34,442 bases of DNA. Source: Gyrodactylus bullatarudis (lineage: Eukaryota > Platyhelminthes > Monogenea > Gyrodactylidea > Gyrodactylidae). Shown piece by piece: positions 20,865-28,322 of this stretch; position 1 is the first letter of the stretch; every line of letters begins with the position of its first letter. Under the pieces are notes generated by a model. That model searched no databases. It was not told the DNA's origin and saw nothing but the letters and a program-made list of their open reading frames with translations. Both the position numbers and the translations under genes were made by a program. Location of the stretch: the NCBI GenBank assembly GCA_012064415.1, contig SSNU01000216.1:20279-54720 (forward strand). Reading direction: 5' to 3'.

Positions 20865-21413
20865 AACGTTTCTTCTATTGAGACAGTGTACTTGGTCTTT
20901 ATTTCGATCGTTCAGTAGCTTGGTCGTCTTTGAGATGTGTCGGATTTGATGCCCGGGAAATGTGTCTGTTCTGATTTTGCTGAGTTTGTTTCTGAGTATG
21001 CTTTTAGACTCGAGCTGAAGGTTTTCGTGGATGTACATTTTTGGATTTTGGCGTTAAGGAAACTGAGGCTGTTGTCCTTTACTACTTCTTGGGCCTAAGC
21101 TAAGAACTTCTAGGGCATCTTTTGATAAGGTGATGTGACTGAGGTTATATATGTTTTTGTCTACAGCACAACTCTGATTTTTATCTTCGAATATTTTTAT
21201 TAAATGCTTCGTCATTATTAGCAGTGAATACTTGAGTCACATTTTTAGCTTTTAAAAACTCTGATTTATTGAATTAAAATAAACAATCTCTATGACATAG
21301 TTTAATTTTTACAATCTTAATTTTTGTTTTATTCTTCAAACTTTTTGGATGAATTGTAATTTTCTATATCTTCTTAATGATTGTCTATTTCGTATTCTTG
21401 TCTTAACTTTGAT

Positions 21414-21677
21414 TTATTTTTTGAGTGAGTCACTATTCACTACATATACAAATTTTTCTGGATTGTCTGGGAATGAGATGATACTTTTGTTGAGGGAGTT
21501 GGACATGGTTGTAGCTCGTTTGTTGCTTACTAGATCTACGTACTGTATGAAGGACTCCTTGAGGTTTTCTGGGAGGGAATCTACAGAGGCATACATGCGT
21601 TGTAGGTTGTTCATCATTCCCTTGATGCCATTCACCGTTTCGCGGACCAAATCCGTAGAGACATGAATTGCATCCAA
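21414..21677 (-). CDS. Unrecognised 87-codon ORF with richer codon composition
   Basis: On the minus strand an open frame reads MDAIHVSTDLVRETVNGIKG ... SLPENLKESFIQYVDLVSNK ... FPDNPEKFVYVV and stops at 21,414. It has balanced amino-acid use and higher GC than the surroundings, like the PLE-B coding parts. I recognise no domain; it looks alpha-helical. The frame continues a few codons upstream into the inverted arm (EEFLDAIH), so the ATG may not be the original start. It lies upstream of the RT-deleted minus PLE-B copy and could be its N-terminal region, or an unrelated captured piece. Confidence 0.35.
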   Translation of the reverse strand: MDAIHVSTDLVRETVNGIKGMMNNLQRMYASVDSLPENLKESFIQYVDLVSNKRATTMSNSLNKSIISFPDNPEKFVYVVNSDSLKK

Positions 21678-21933
21678 AAATTCTTCACAACCCCCAAACA
21701 GTGACTATGCCGATCCCATTGGTCAATAATACAAATAGACATTGGTTCAAAACAAATAATAATCGCTATTGGTCAAGAGTATCCTACCATGCACTTGTAT
21801 CATGTATATATATATAATTTCTAAGTCGGTGTAAGGTCTGAAGAGAGCCGACGAAAATAAAAGCTTTTATTCACCCAAATAACTTCGTCGTTCTAACCAC
21901 CAGCATGATCATTAGTCAGCATCCACTGAATAT
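21672..21933 (+). repeat. Right arm of 262-bp inverted PLE-B terminal repeat
   Basis: Inverted partner of 19,553-19,814. It begins in the last codons of a PLE-B ORF (IQKFFTTPKQ, stop at ~21,708). It continues through the 3' UTR (GACCAAT, CTATTGGTCAAGAG) and hammerhead to the leader. The left arm has IQIFL where this one has IQKFF, so this copy keeps the better PIP-like tail. Confidence 0.75.
21825..21876 (+). ncRNA. Hammerhead ribozyme, family B
   Basis: GUCGG (21,825-21,829), GGU, CUGAAGA, loop GAGCCGAC, GAAA, helix III palindrome AAUAAAAGCUUUUAUU, cleavage C (21,872), ACCC. Intact core; its leader ATG lies at 21,905, 32 nt after the cleavage site. Confidence 0.87.
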
Positions 21934-22339
21934 TTTCGAGGAAATAAGGCAATTAATGTCTCAAAATATGGATATGTCGAACTCTACGCTTTAAAGGAAT
22001 TGGATAATAATCAACGGAAAATTGATAACCTCGAAGTAAAATTAGACAGTGCAAGAGAGCGAATTAGTATAAACTAACCATTAGACGTCCATATCGGTAC
22101 TTAAAGATACAAGGGGGAAATAAAGCGAAAAGAAGTTACAGAATTTCATGAGAAAAACAGAGGAAGTCATTCAAGGATTTTTCAACTACGCTGGAATAGA
22201 ACTCAAAAGAACACAAAAAGAAATACTTTCACTAGGTCCTAACTTCTATTTCCCAAAGAAAACAAGAAACGCAGAAGATAAAGCTGCTTTCGAAAAATTA
22301 GCATGTGATCTATCAGAAACAAATAGACTTAAAGAATAG
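21905..22339 (+). pseudogene. PLE family B N-terminal region
   Basis: ATG at 21,905 opens a 29-codon leader (MIISQHPLNIFEEIRQLM). A shifted frame continues with VELYALKELDNNQRKIDN, a heptad-like, charged coiled-coil stretch, to a stop at ~22,079. The frame 22,148-22,339 then gives RTQKEILSLGPNFYFPKK, the conserved PLE block (L-S-L-G-P-x-F) that precedes the RT domain. It directly follows a hammerhead, so this is the 5' end of a plus-strand PLE-B copy; the body breaks off near 22,410. Confidence 0.65.
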
Positions 22340-22411
22340 GCAAATCTGGAGAATATCAAAATAGATCTGCTTAATACTTGCAAAAATTATAGTAAGAAAA
22401 ATAAACAAGTC

Positions 22412-22605
22412 AGCAACAAGCAAAAATTTTCCAAGAAATAAGGCAGCTTATGACCAGAAATAAAGACATTGTCCTAGTAAGACTAGACAAGGGTGGAGGT
22501 TTAGTAATAATTAATAGACAAGATTATATTCAATCGGGATATAAATTTCTCTCGGATAAAGCGAAGAGTGAAGAACTCAGAATAAACTACAAAATAGGTG
22601 AGTAA
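22412..22605 (+). pseudogene. PLE family B leader fused to RT N-terminus
   Basis: A leader-like piece (SQQQAKIFQEIRQLMTR) runs straight into NKDIVLVRLDKGGGLVII and NRQDYIQSGYKFLSD, the D-K-G block at the start of PLE reverse transcriptases, then stops at ~22,605. The coiled-coil and LGP blocks that should lie between are absent. The same 81-bp junction recurs without change at 26,779-26,859. RT catalytic motifs are not present. Confidence 0.65.
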
Positions 22606-22779
22606 TAAAAAAAATATAAAAGATTGGAAAGAACCTTTATAGAAGAGGGCTTATAGATGAATTCAATAACACTAGAGAAAGTTTTAAAATTTTTTTCTGA
22701 TCCATATTTTCTGATGTAAAATTTTACGCTGATTCTAAATATTCAAAATATTATAAGTTTCCGAAACAAAAAGGAGTGT

Positions 22780-23807
22780 GGTCAGCAATTCTTATCTTAG
22801 TATTGATCGGTTGGTGTCCGCGGAATTTGTACAGGAGGAGAGATCAAAGCTGAAGGCTCTTTTGATGTGTAATGGATACCCGATAATTCATCCACAAGCA
22901 CTCGCACCCCAAGGAGAAACTAAAGAAAGATGACGACAACGAAAAACCCCTGGTTTTAGTACTACCATTCAAAGGAGATGCGAGCAAGAATATTTTGAAT
23001 AACAAACTGTCAAACATCACACGACGAACATTTCCTGGAAGGAAGCTCAAACTGGTCCATAGAACATCGAAGCTGATCAATGGTCGCAACATAGATTCAA
23101 TCCCGAAGTTGAAAAATAAAGGAGTTATTTATCAGTTTACCTGTTCGTGTGGTTCTTCATATGTTGGACAGACAACCCGATGTCTTGGTGAAAGGGTGAG
23201 AGAACATCTGAGACCAAAGCACAACAGCGCGGTTCAGCACCATTTACAGGAAACAGGCCACTCCGCAGATGCATCCAACTTTAAAATACTATACCAGGTG
23301 AATCCTAATGATGCATGCAAAACAAGACAATCAAGTTTGAGTTGTGGTGAGAGTCATTTTATCACGAAGCTCAAACCAAATTTATGTGTCCAGAAGGAAT
23401 TGGCAAGGAAATTAGGATTCAGAGGTCAGGATGTCCATATCAAGAGCAAACAGATTGCAAAAATCGGAAAAATACTCAACCGAGATACTGGCAACCCCAC
23501 CCAATCTTCAACACAGATCGAAACTGGCAATGATATTGAAATCAATGAGACGTTAGCAACAGCTGATAATCACCAAACACCAATTCAATCTACAGCCCCA
23601 GCAACAATTACAGAGTTGGCAAAATGTGAAACTTACGAGAAGTCAATAGCAGTTGATAATCACATCATCAGCCAACCTATAATTAGTGAAAAGGGAGAGA
23701 AGAAAAACAGCTCGACCACAAAACGAAAGAGGAAGAGACACAGTGGGCAGTTACAGATTGACGGTTTTCTAAAAAGACAAAAGAAACTAAAAAGCCGAGA
23801 GCAATAG
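22780..23807 (+). pseudogene. PLE family C: RT end, GIY-YIG endonuclease and tail
   Basis: From about 22,780 a frame reads SIDRLVSAEFVQEERSKLK ... NGYPI (end of RT/connector) until a +1 frameshift near 22,925. The remaining frame to 23,807 is open: LVLPFKGDASKNILNNK, TFPGRKLKLVHRTSKLI, GVIYQFTCSCGSSYVGQT, CLGERVREHLRPKHNSAVQ, ESHFITKLKPNLCVQK. A ~100-residue hydrophilic linker, the basic patch KRKRKRHS and the tail GQLQIDGFLKRQK follow. GIY, YVG, the arginine, the C-x-C with downstream histidines and the glutamate are all in place, so the endonuclease may be intact. The 3' UTR after the stop matches the PLE-C end at 17.58 kb but is cut at ~23,898, just before where its hammerhead should be. 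Confidence 0.85.
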
Positions 23808-23898
23808 ATCAAACCTCCCCCCTGCCTATTGCACTAGAGTGAATAAGAAAATGAACCAATGGAAGGTCCCTATTTGATTATTATAATTAGTATTTAAA

Positions 23899-25300
23899 TG
23901 GTTGGGAGAGATACTTGAACCAATGAAGAATGCAGTATGTCGTCATTCCCTTTCAGACACATTTGAATTTGTGGAAAAAATCCAGGAAGTCAATGTTAAG
24001 GATCAAACAATGTTATCCTATGATGTCGTATCCTTGTTCACTAATGTACCACTAAAAGAAACGGTTGACTTTATAGGAGACTACGTGAGAAGAAACCAAT
24101 CAAATTTCAAACTACCTTCGAATTGGATTAAGAAACTAATAAACCTATGCTGTCTTTAGCTTCAACAACCAGATGTATATTCAAAGAGACAGAGTAGCTA
24201 TGGGATCTCTCTTTCGACCACTTCTAGCTGATTTGTTCTTGGCGAAATTGGAGATGACGACCCTCAAACCAACAATTGATAAGTTTGATCATTATTATCG
24301 TTATATGGATGCTACCTTCATCATTGTTGATAATAACCATAACTTTGAAAACCTTTTAACAGATTTTAATCAGGCACATAACCAAATAAAATTCACAGCC
24401 GAAAGAGAGAACGAGAACATCTTACCGTTTCTGGATGTAAAGCTATCAGGAAACGAGGACGGATCAATTACTAGAGGTATCCATAGAAAGAGTACATTCA
24501 CAAGAAAGTTACTGAATTTCAACTCGTTTATCCCCATGAAGGTAAAACGAGGCCTGATAACAGCTCTAGCGAAGAGGACCCGCAGAATTGTATCGGAATC
24601 TGCATGGGAAAGTGAACTAGAAGACCTGATCAGAATTTTCTTATCGAATGATTATCCAATTGAATTAATCAACGACCGTCTTTCAAAGCTTTATACGCCA
24701 AAAGGGAAACCAAAAGAACAGGAAGGTGAGACTGTGATCTTGAGCTTGCCATACAAAGGAGATAAGATAGCAGCAACTTTCCAAACGAAAATCAATCAAG
24801 TTTTCAGTGATACGTATCCAGGTGACAACCTGAGAACGATTTTCAAGACACAAAAGCTGTTTACTAACTGCTCCAAAGACGAAATGGAAGCCTCCAAAAA
24901 GAGCAACTTGATCTATAAGTTCAAATGCCCTTGCGATTCAGTTTACATTGGACGCACGACAAGAAGACTTGAAGATAGGATTGATGAGCACCTCTATAAG
25001 GGTCAGACTGCCATCAGAGAGCACTTGAGAACATGTAATGCCCAAGTTTCCCCTCAAAACTTTGAAATAATTTACAAACCATCAGGGAAAAACGGTTACA
25101 TTTTGAAAGCAGCAGAAGCCTATCTAATAAACGAACAAAAGCCAAACCTCTGTATTCAAAAGAATCACGTCAAACCAATGAGCCTTCCGAAGCCAAGGGA
25201 GAGAAATCCTATGGGATCCCAACCCCCTCCAAGGAAGAGAAGACGAGAAGAGGTAGAAACAAATCAGCAGATAACCCAATTCTTCTCGGCAACACAATAA
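23899..25300 (+). pseudogene. PLE family A: reverse transcriptase plus GIY-YIG endonuclease
   Basis: The most complete PLE body in the window. It starts inside the RT fingers (ILEPMKNAVCRHSLSDTFEFV). Motif A is SYDVVSLFTNVPL (about 24,017-24,055). A single-base frameshift at ~24,150-24,173 leads into QMYIQRDRVAMGSLFRP (motif B, normally MGSPLGP) and YRYMDATFIIV (motif C). Motif C is YMDA where PLEs have Y-[V/M]-D-D, so one catalytic aspartate is lost. Then NENILPFLDVKL, the connector with SNDYPIELINDRLSKL, LPYKGDKIA, the GIY-YIG domain (LIYKFKCPCDSVYIGRTTR, AAEAYLINEQKPNLC) and a basic tail with KRRREEVETNQQITQFF. No ATG begins it: the copy is 5'-truncated against the PLE-C 3' UTR. RT is dead by the frameshift and motif C change; the endonuclease looks whole. 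Confidence 0.9.
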
Positions 25301-25513
25301 TCAATGACAATTATCATACATTATTATTTTTAACACTATTGAAAAACTTTTTAAAAACTATAATCATAATTACCTTTGTCACTTGAAACTGTACAAAATT
25401 ATAAATTCAACATTTCTTACCTGGTAACAGGTATTAACCAATTGTACATTTTGAGTTGAAATTTCAACCAATAACATCATCTCTATTCTCTCTTGTAAAA
25501 CCAGTATTTATAT

Positions 25514-25564
25514 GGCATGTATCACACTGATGAGTATGCCCGAAATAGAGATCTTTATTTGTGA
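25514..25564 (+). ncRNA. Hammerhead ribozyme, family A
   Basis: GGCAU (25,514-25,518), UCACA (helix I), CUGAUGA, loop GUAUGCCC, GAAA, helix III (AUAGAG/CUUUAU), UGUGA (helix I, 5 bp). GGCAU is complementary to AUGCC in the loop. To fit helix I the cleavage residue must be U rather than the usual C. It lies ~210 nt after the PLE-A stop. Confidence 0.8.
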
Positions 25565-25598
25565 AATAATCTGGCATCTTCTTATTTCTAATTCACTC

Positions 25599-25661
25599 AT
25601 GTCATCGGTAGCTCAGCTTAAAACCAATGTCTCTGAAAATTTATCTCAATCAAGTATTTAA
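25599..25661 (+). CDS. PLE family-A leader peptide ORF
   Basis: ATG 35-40 nt after the hammerhead; MSSVAQLKTNVSENLSQ, cut short at 25,661 where PLE-C terminal sequence begins. The 30,862 copy reads MTTVTQLKTDVHRHLSDQ, so V-x-Q-L-K-T-x-V is conserved between two copies with different nucleotides. Probably the start of the PLE-A polyprotein; no function known. Confidence 0.5.
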   Translation: MSSVAQLKTNVSENLSQSSI

Positions 25662-25667
25662 ATGTTA

Positions 25668-25715
25668 CCGGGGTAGAGTCTGAAGAGACCCGGCGAAATA
25701 TAACGTTTATCACTC
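25668..25715 (+). ncRNA. Hammerhead ribozyme, family C
   Basis: CCGGG, GAGU, CUGAAGA, loop GACCCGGC, GAAA, helix III around AACGUU, cleavage C (25,711), ACUC. Intact core. It lies directly downstream of the family-A end, so two different PLE families' ends are joined head to tail here. Confidence 0.82.
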
Positions 25716-25748
25716 AAATATACGCTTGTTGTTTTCTAAACCTTCCAA

Positions 25749-25838
25749 ATGAGTTTAGAACCTAACTCAAATATTCTTGATGAAGTTCGTAAATATTATC
25801 GTTCAAATATAAGTTTCCCATCGAATAAAAAGTTATAA
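25749..25838 (+). CDS. PLE family-C leader peptide ORF
   Basis: ATG 37 nt after the cleavage site opens a 29-codon frame, MSLEPNSNILDEVRKYYRSN..., ending in TAA at 25,836-25,838. The 28,248 copy (MSSEPNKSNIFDEVRQYYRSN) shares the pattern S-E/L-E-P-N...N-I-x-D-E-V-R-x-Y-Y-R-S-N despite synonymous and frame-preserving changes. The N-I-x-[Q/D]-E-[I/V]-R core matches the family-B leader. Likely N-terminus of the PLE ORF. Confidence 0.55.
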   Translation: MSLEPNSNILDEVRKYYRSNISFPSNKKL

Positions 25839-25861
25839 GAGTTTAATTGATTTAAAAATTT

Positions 25862-26590
25862 CACAGCGAATTTCTTAGAATAAACCGCATCGTATCTACC
25901 CATCTCCAAGAAGAAGAACGGGAACGCACATGCAAACTAAGCGACTACCCGAAACAATTCATCCGCAAATTTGCCAAAACAAAAGACAAAGGCCCCGATG
26001 AAGAAAACAACGACAAACACATCTCAAGGAAACTCCTGAACGACAAAAATAAAGATCCGATCGACTGGAAATCCAAACAAAATGTGGTCTACGAGTTCAA
26101 GTGTACATGTGGGGAATCTTACATAGGTATAACAACCAGATGTCTGTCAGCTCGAATGGTTGCTAAACTAGAGAACCTAACTCAACAAAGAAAACCAAGC
26201 CCAATTCCAGCAAAAAAAACCCCAAAATCAACATCAGTTGACAACACAACCTCTGGAATAACACCCGAACCAAAATTTACCTCAACTCAACTGCCAAGCC
26301 CAACATCACAGAAAAACAAAACACAAATTCTGCCCCCACAACTACCCGGGTAACAAAAACTCCAACCCCAACATTAGTTGATAAACAATCCCAAAACAGT
26401 TGTGACGAAGCACATATCCCAGCAACCATGGTTCCCCAGAATGACAACCAGCACACAGACGTAAGAATAAGTAGAACTCGTTTCTTTTTACAACAATCCA
26501 ATATCGCCCCAGCAACAAAAAAGAAGACAGAGGAAAAAGATCCCGAGCAACAACGAGACCATACATGATTACTTCAAGCCGAATACATGA
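25862..26590 (+). pseudogene. PLE family B endonuclease with internal deletion
   Basis: The frame begins with connector sequence (FLRINRIVSTHLQEEERERTC, KLSDYPKQFIRKF), passes KLLNDKNKDPIDWKS and the GIY-YIG start VVYEFKCTCGESYIGITTRCL. It then jumps to a Thr/Pro/Ser-rich linker (VAKLENLTQQRKPSP). The rest of the nuclease, including the catalytic-type glutamate and PNLC block, is deleted. A stop at 26,351-26,353 and frameshifts break the linker. The tail NNETIHDYFKPNT with TGA at 26,588-26,590 keeps the PIP-like N-E-T-I-H-D-Y-F. The copy is flanked by 56-bp near-identical PLE-C leader segments (25,807-25,862 and 26,869-26,924). Confidence 0.78.
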
Positions 26591-26693
26591 GGAACACATT
26601 TCAATCCCATTGGCAAATCGAAGGTGAATGAAAGCGATTGGTCAGAATGGAGTAGTGTACTTTATTCATTAAAATTATGTATAAATATTACGT

Positions 26694-26748
26694 GTCAGTG
26701 TAAGGTCTGATGAGAACCGACGAAAATAAAAGCTTTTATTCACCTTAC
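26694..26748 (+). ncRNA. Hammerhead ribozyme, family B (longest helix I)
   Basis: GUCAG, GUAAGGU (helix I), CUGAUGA, loop GAACCGAC, GAAA, helix III palindrome AAUAAAAGCUUUUAUU, cleavage C (26,741), ACCUUAC. Helix I is 7 perfect base pairs. The upstream/loop pairing has one mismatch (GUCAG against CCGAC). Confidence 0.88.
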
Positions 26749-26756
26749 TAACCAGC

Positions 26757-26859
26757 ATGACTAGGAGTTAGCAACCTTCAAAAATTTTCCAAGAAATAAG
26801 GCAGCTTATGACCAGAAATAAAGACATTGTCCTAGTAAGACTAGACAAGGGTGGAGGTT
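26757..26859 (+). pseudogene. PLE family-B leader joined to RT N-terminus (second copy)
   Basis: ATG at 26,757 gives only MTRS before a stop, because of a 1-base change. The following DNA reads IFQEIRQLMTR then NKDIVLVRLDKGGG, identical over 81 bp to 22,421-22,501, and is then replaced by PLE-C leader sequence at ~26,865. Confidence 0.6.
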
Positions 26860-27578
26860 ATATAAATTATATAAGTTTCCCATTGAATAGAAAGTTATAA
26901 GACTTTAATTGATTTAAACATTTCGATAGCAACTAAGTGTACTGAAACTCAAATATCGACTCAAGGATTAAAGTTGAGAACTACAAATTTCAACAGATAG
27001 TTTCTCCACATATTTTAATAATTTGGATCTTATCTGACAATTTTTAAAATCAGAGGGCTCTTTGAACATTTAAATGTTCAAACTTTTCATAATTTCTTAG
27101 GAGTAATTTTTCTCTTATACGCTTGATTGCTTTCAATATGAACATCCCAAGTTTGATCCATATACTTTGTTCGACAGAATATTTAATCAGCTTCCCAATG
27201 GTATATCATTTATTGTTCTCAAGTGTTAATATGTTTCGAAAAACTAACACTATGATTTCCCTCCCACTCTTATTCACTCTTCCTCATGAATTAATTATTA
27301 CTCAACAAATTGTGATAGGAAACAATTTGTATAATAGAATGGAACTATAATTAATTTTCTCGTGTTATTACATGCTATTCTAGGGCGATCACATGTTTAA
27401 CATTAAACAGGGTCTCATCCCTTATCTTTTGATTTTATCACTGAATAAAGGGGCTTCGATTTTTAGATCAATGTGTGATTTTCAAAAAGATTAAAATCAT
27501 GACCAATGAGTTATTCTCATTGACTCATGAGAAATCAGATTAGACCATTTAACATGATCATTTTACTTCTCATGAACA
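26860..27578. other. PLE-C leader scrap, then unassigned AT-rich DNA
   Basis: 26,869-26,924 repeats the end of the PLE-C leader (52 of 56 bases as at 25,807-25,862). From ~26,930 to 27,578 no coding or structural feature is recognised; a 75-codon open frame at 27,123-27,350 has no family features. Confidence 0.5.
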
Positions 27579-28086
27579 CCTCTCGAACACTCGGTGAAAG
27601 AGTCAGAAAAAATTTGAGGCCAAAACACAACTGTGTGATACAGAATCATCTGAAAGAAACAGGACATGTCGCAGACGAGTCTAACTTCAAAATTGTATAT
27701 CAAGTCGATTTAATTGTCCCCTGTCGTGTGTCTATGCTGAACAGCGCAGAAAGCCACTACATAACGAAATATAAGACAGATCTTTGTGTACAAAAGATTT
27801 TAGCATCAAAGCTTGGTTACAAAGGTCGCGATGTTCACATAAAAAACAAACAGCTGACAAGAATTAACAATATTCTGAAACCAAATATCCTACTACCTCG
27901 TGTTAGCAATTAGTCGGCAATAATTGAAACTCAAGAGAAGTCAACAATAGTTGATAATCAAATTACAAGTCAACCTGTAATAAGCGAGAAAAGAGTGAAA
28001 AACGCCCAGTGACTAAACAAAGGAGAAGAGGTTCCACTGGTCAGCTAAAAATTGATGCATTCATGAAGAGGCAAAAAGTGAAATGA
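27579..28086 (+). pseudogene. PLE family C endonuclease C-terminus
   Basis: 5'-truncated inside the GIY-YIG domain: it starts at TSRTLGERVRKNLRPKHN and continues CVIQNHLKETGH, SAESHYITKYKTDLCVQK, then stops (TAG, 27,911-27,913). The frame continues through EKSTIVDNQITSQPVISEK. After a frameshift at ~28,010 it ends in TKQRRRGSTGQLKIDAFMK with TGA at ~28,084. The GIY and YVG motifs are missing. The tail keeps the basic patch plus Q-L-K-I-D-A-F-M. Confidence 0.78.
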
Positions 28087-28167
28087 GAAGTGAATCCCCC
28101 TCCCTGCTTCAACTCAACCAATGGGAGTGCACAAAAATTAAGCATTTTGATAGTATTTATATGTCAA

Positions 28168-28216
28168 CCAGAGTAGAGTCTGAAGAGACCTGGCGAAATA
28201 TAACGTTAATCAATAT
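28168..28216 (+). ncRNA. Partly decayed hammerhead, family C
   Basis: CCAG (28,168-28,171) pairs with CUGG in loop GACCUGGC; CUGAAGA and GAAA are intact. The 3' strand of helix I, normally ACUC after the cleavage C (28,211), reads AAUA and no longer pairs with GAGU. Cleavage is likely weak or absent. Confidence 0.65.
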
Positions 28217-28247
28217 AATATACGTCTATTTTCTCTAACCTTTCCCC

Positions 28248-28322
28248 ATGAGTTCAGAACCCAATAAGAGTAATATTTTTGATGAAGTTCGACAATATTA
28301 TCGTTCAAATTCATTTTTCTAA
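28248..28322 (+). CDS. PLE family-C leader peptide ORF (second copy)
   Basis: ATG 37 nt after the hammerhead cleavage position; MSSEPNKSNIFDEVRQYYRS, stop TAA at 28,320-28,322. The spacing and the DEVR-x-YYRSN block are the same as in the 25,749 copy. Confidence 0.5.
   Translation: MSSEPNKSNIFDEVRQYYRSNSFF

Larger units (their letters stand above)
19782..21200 (-). pseudogene. PLE family B: RT-deleted, endonuclease-bearing copy
   Basis: On the minus strand the copy begins near 21,195 with the PLE N-terminal block NLSHITLSKDALEVLSLGP. It then jumps directly (no RT domain) to MYIHENLQLESKSILRNKL ... TFPGHQIRHISKTTKLLNDRNKD. A 119-bp insertion with 12-bp target duplication (20,746-20,864) interrupts the GIY-YIG start. 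After it VVYEFKCSCDLTYIGMTTR and the frame 20,691-20,350 follow (RTIRERGKEHL, EIAEAKLVKEEKPALC). Frameshifts lead into 20,360-20,133 and 20,096-19,782, a low-complexity Thr/Pro-rich tail with KTRRKQRKR and the final KIQIFLTTPKQ. Base composition is clearly less AT-rich than the flanks. Without RT it could move only with help from another element. Confidence 0.8.

Noticed and set aside
27123..27350. 75-codon plus-strand open frame
   Set aside because: Hydrophobic, AT-driven composition, no conserved motif and no relation to neighbouring PLE pieces.
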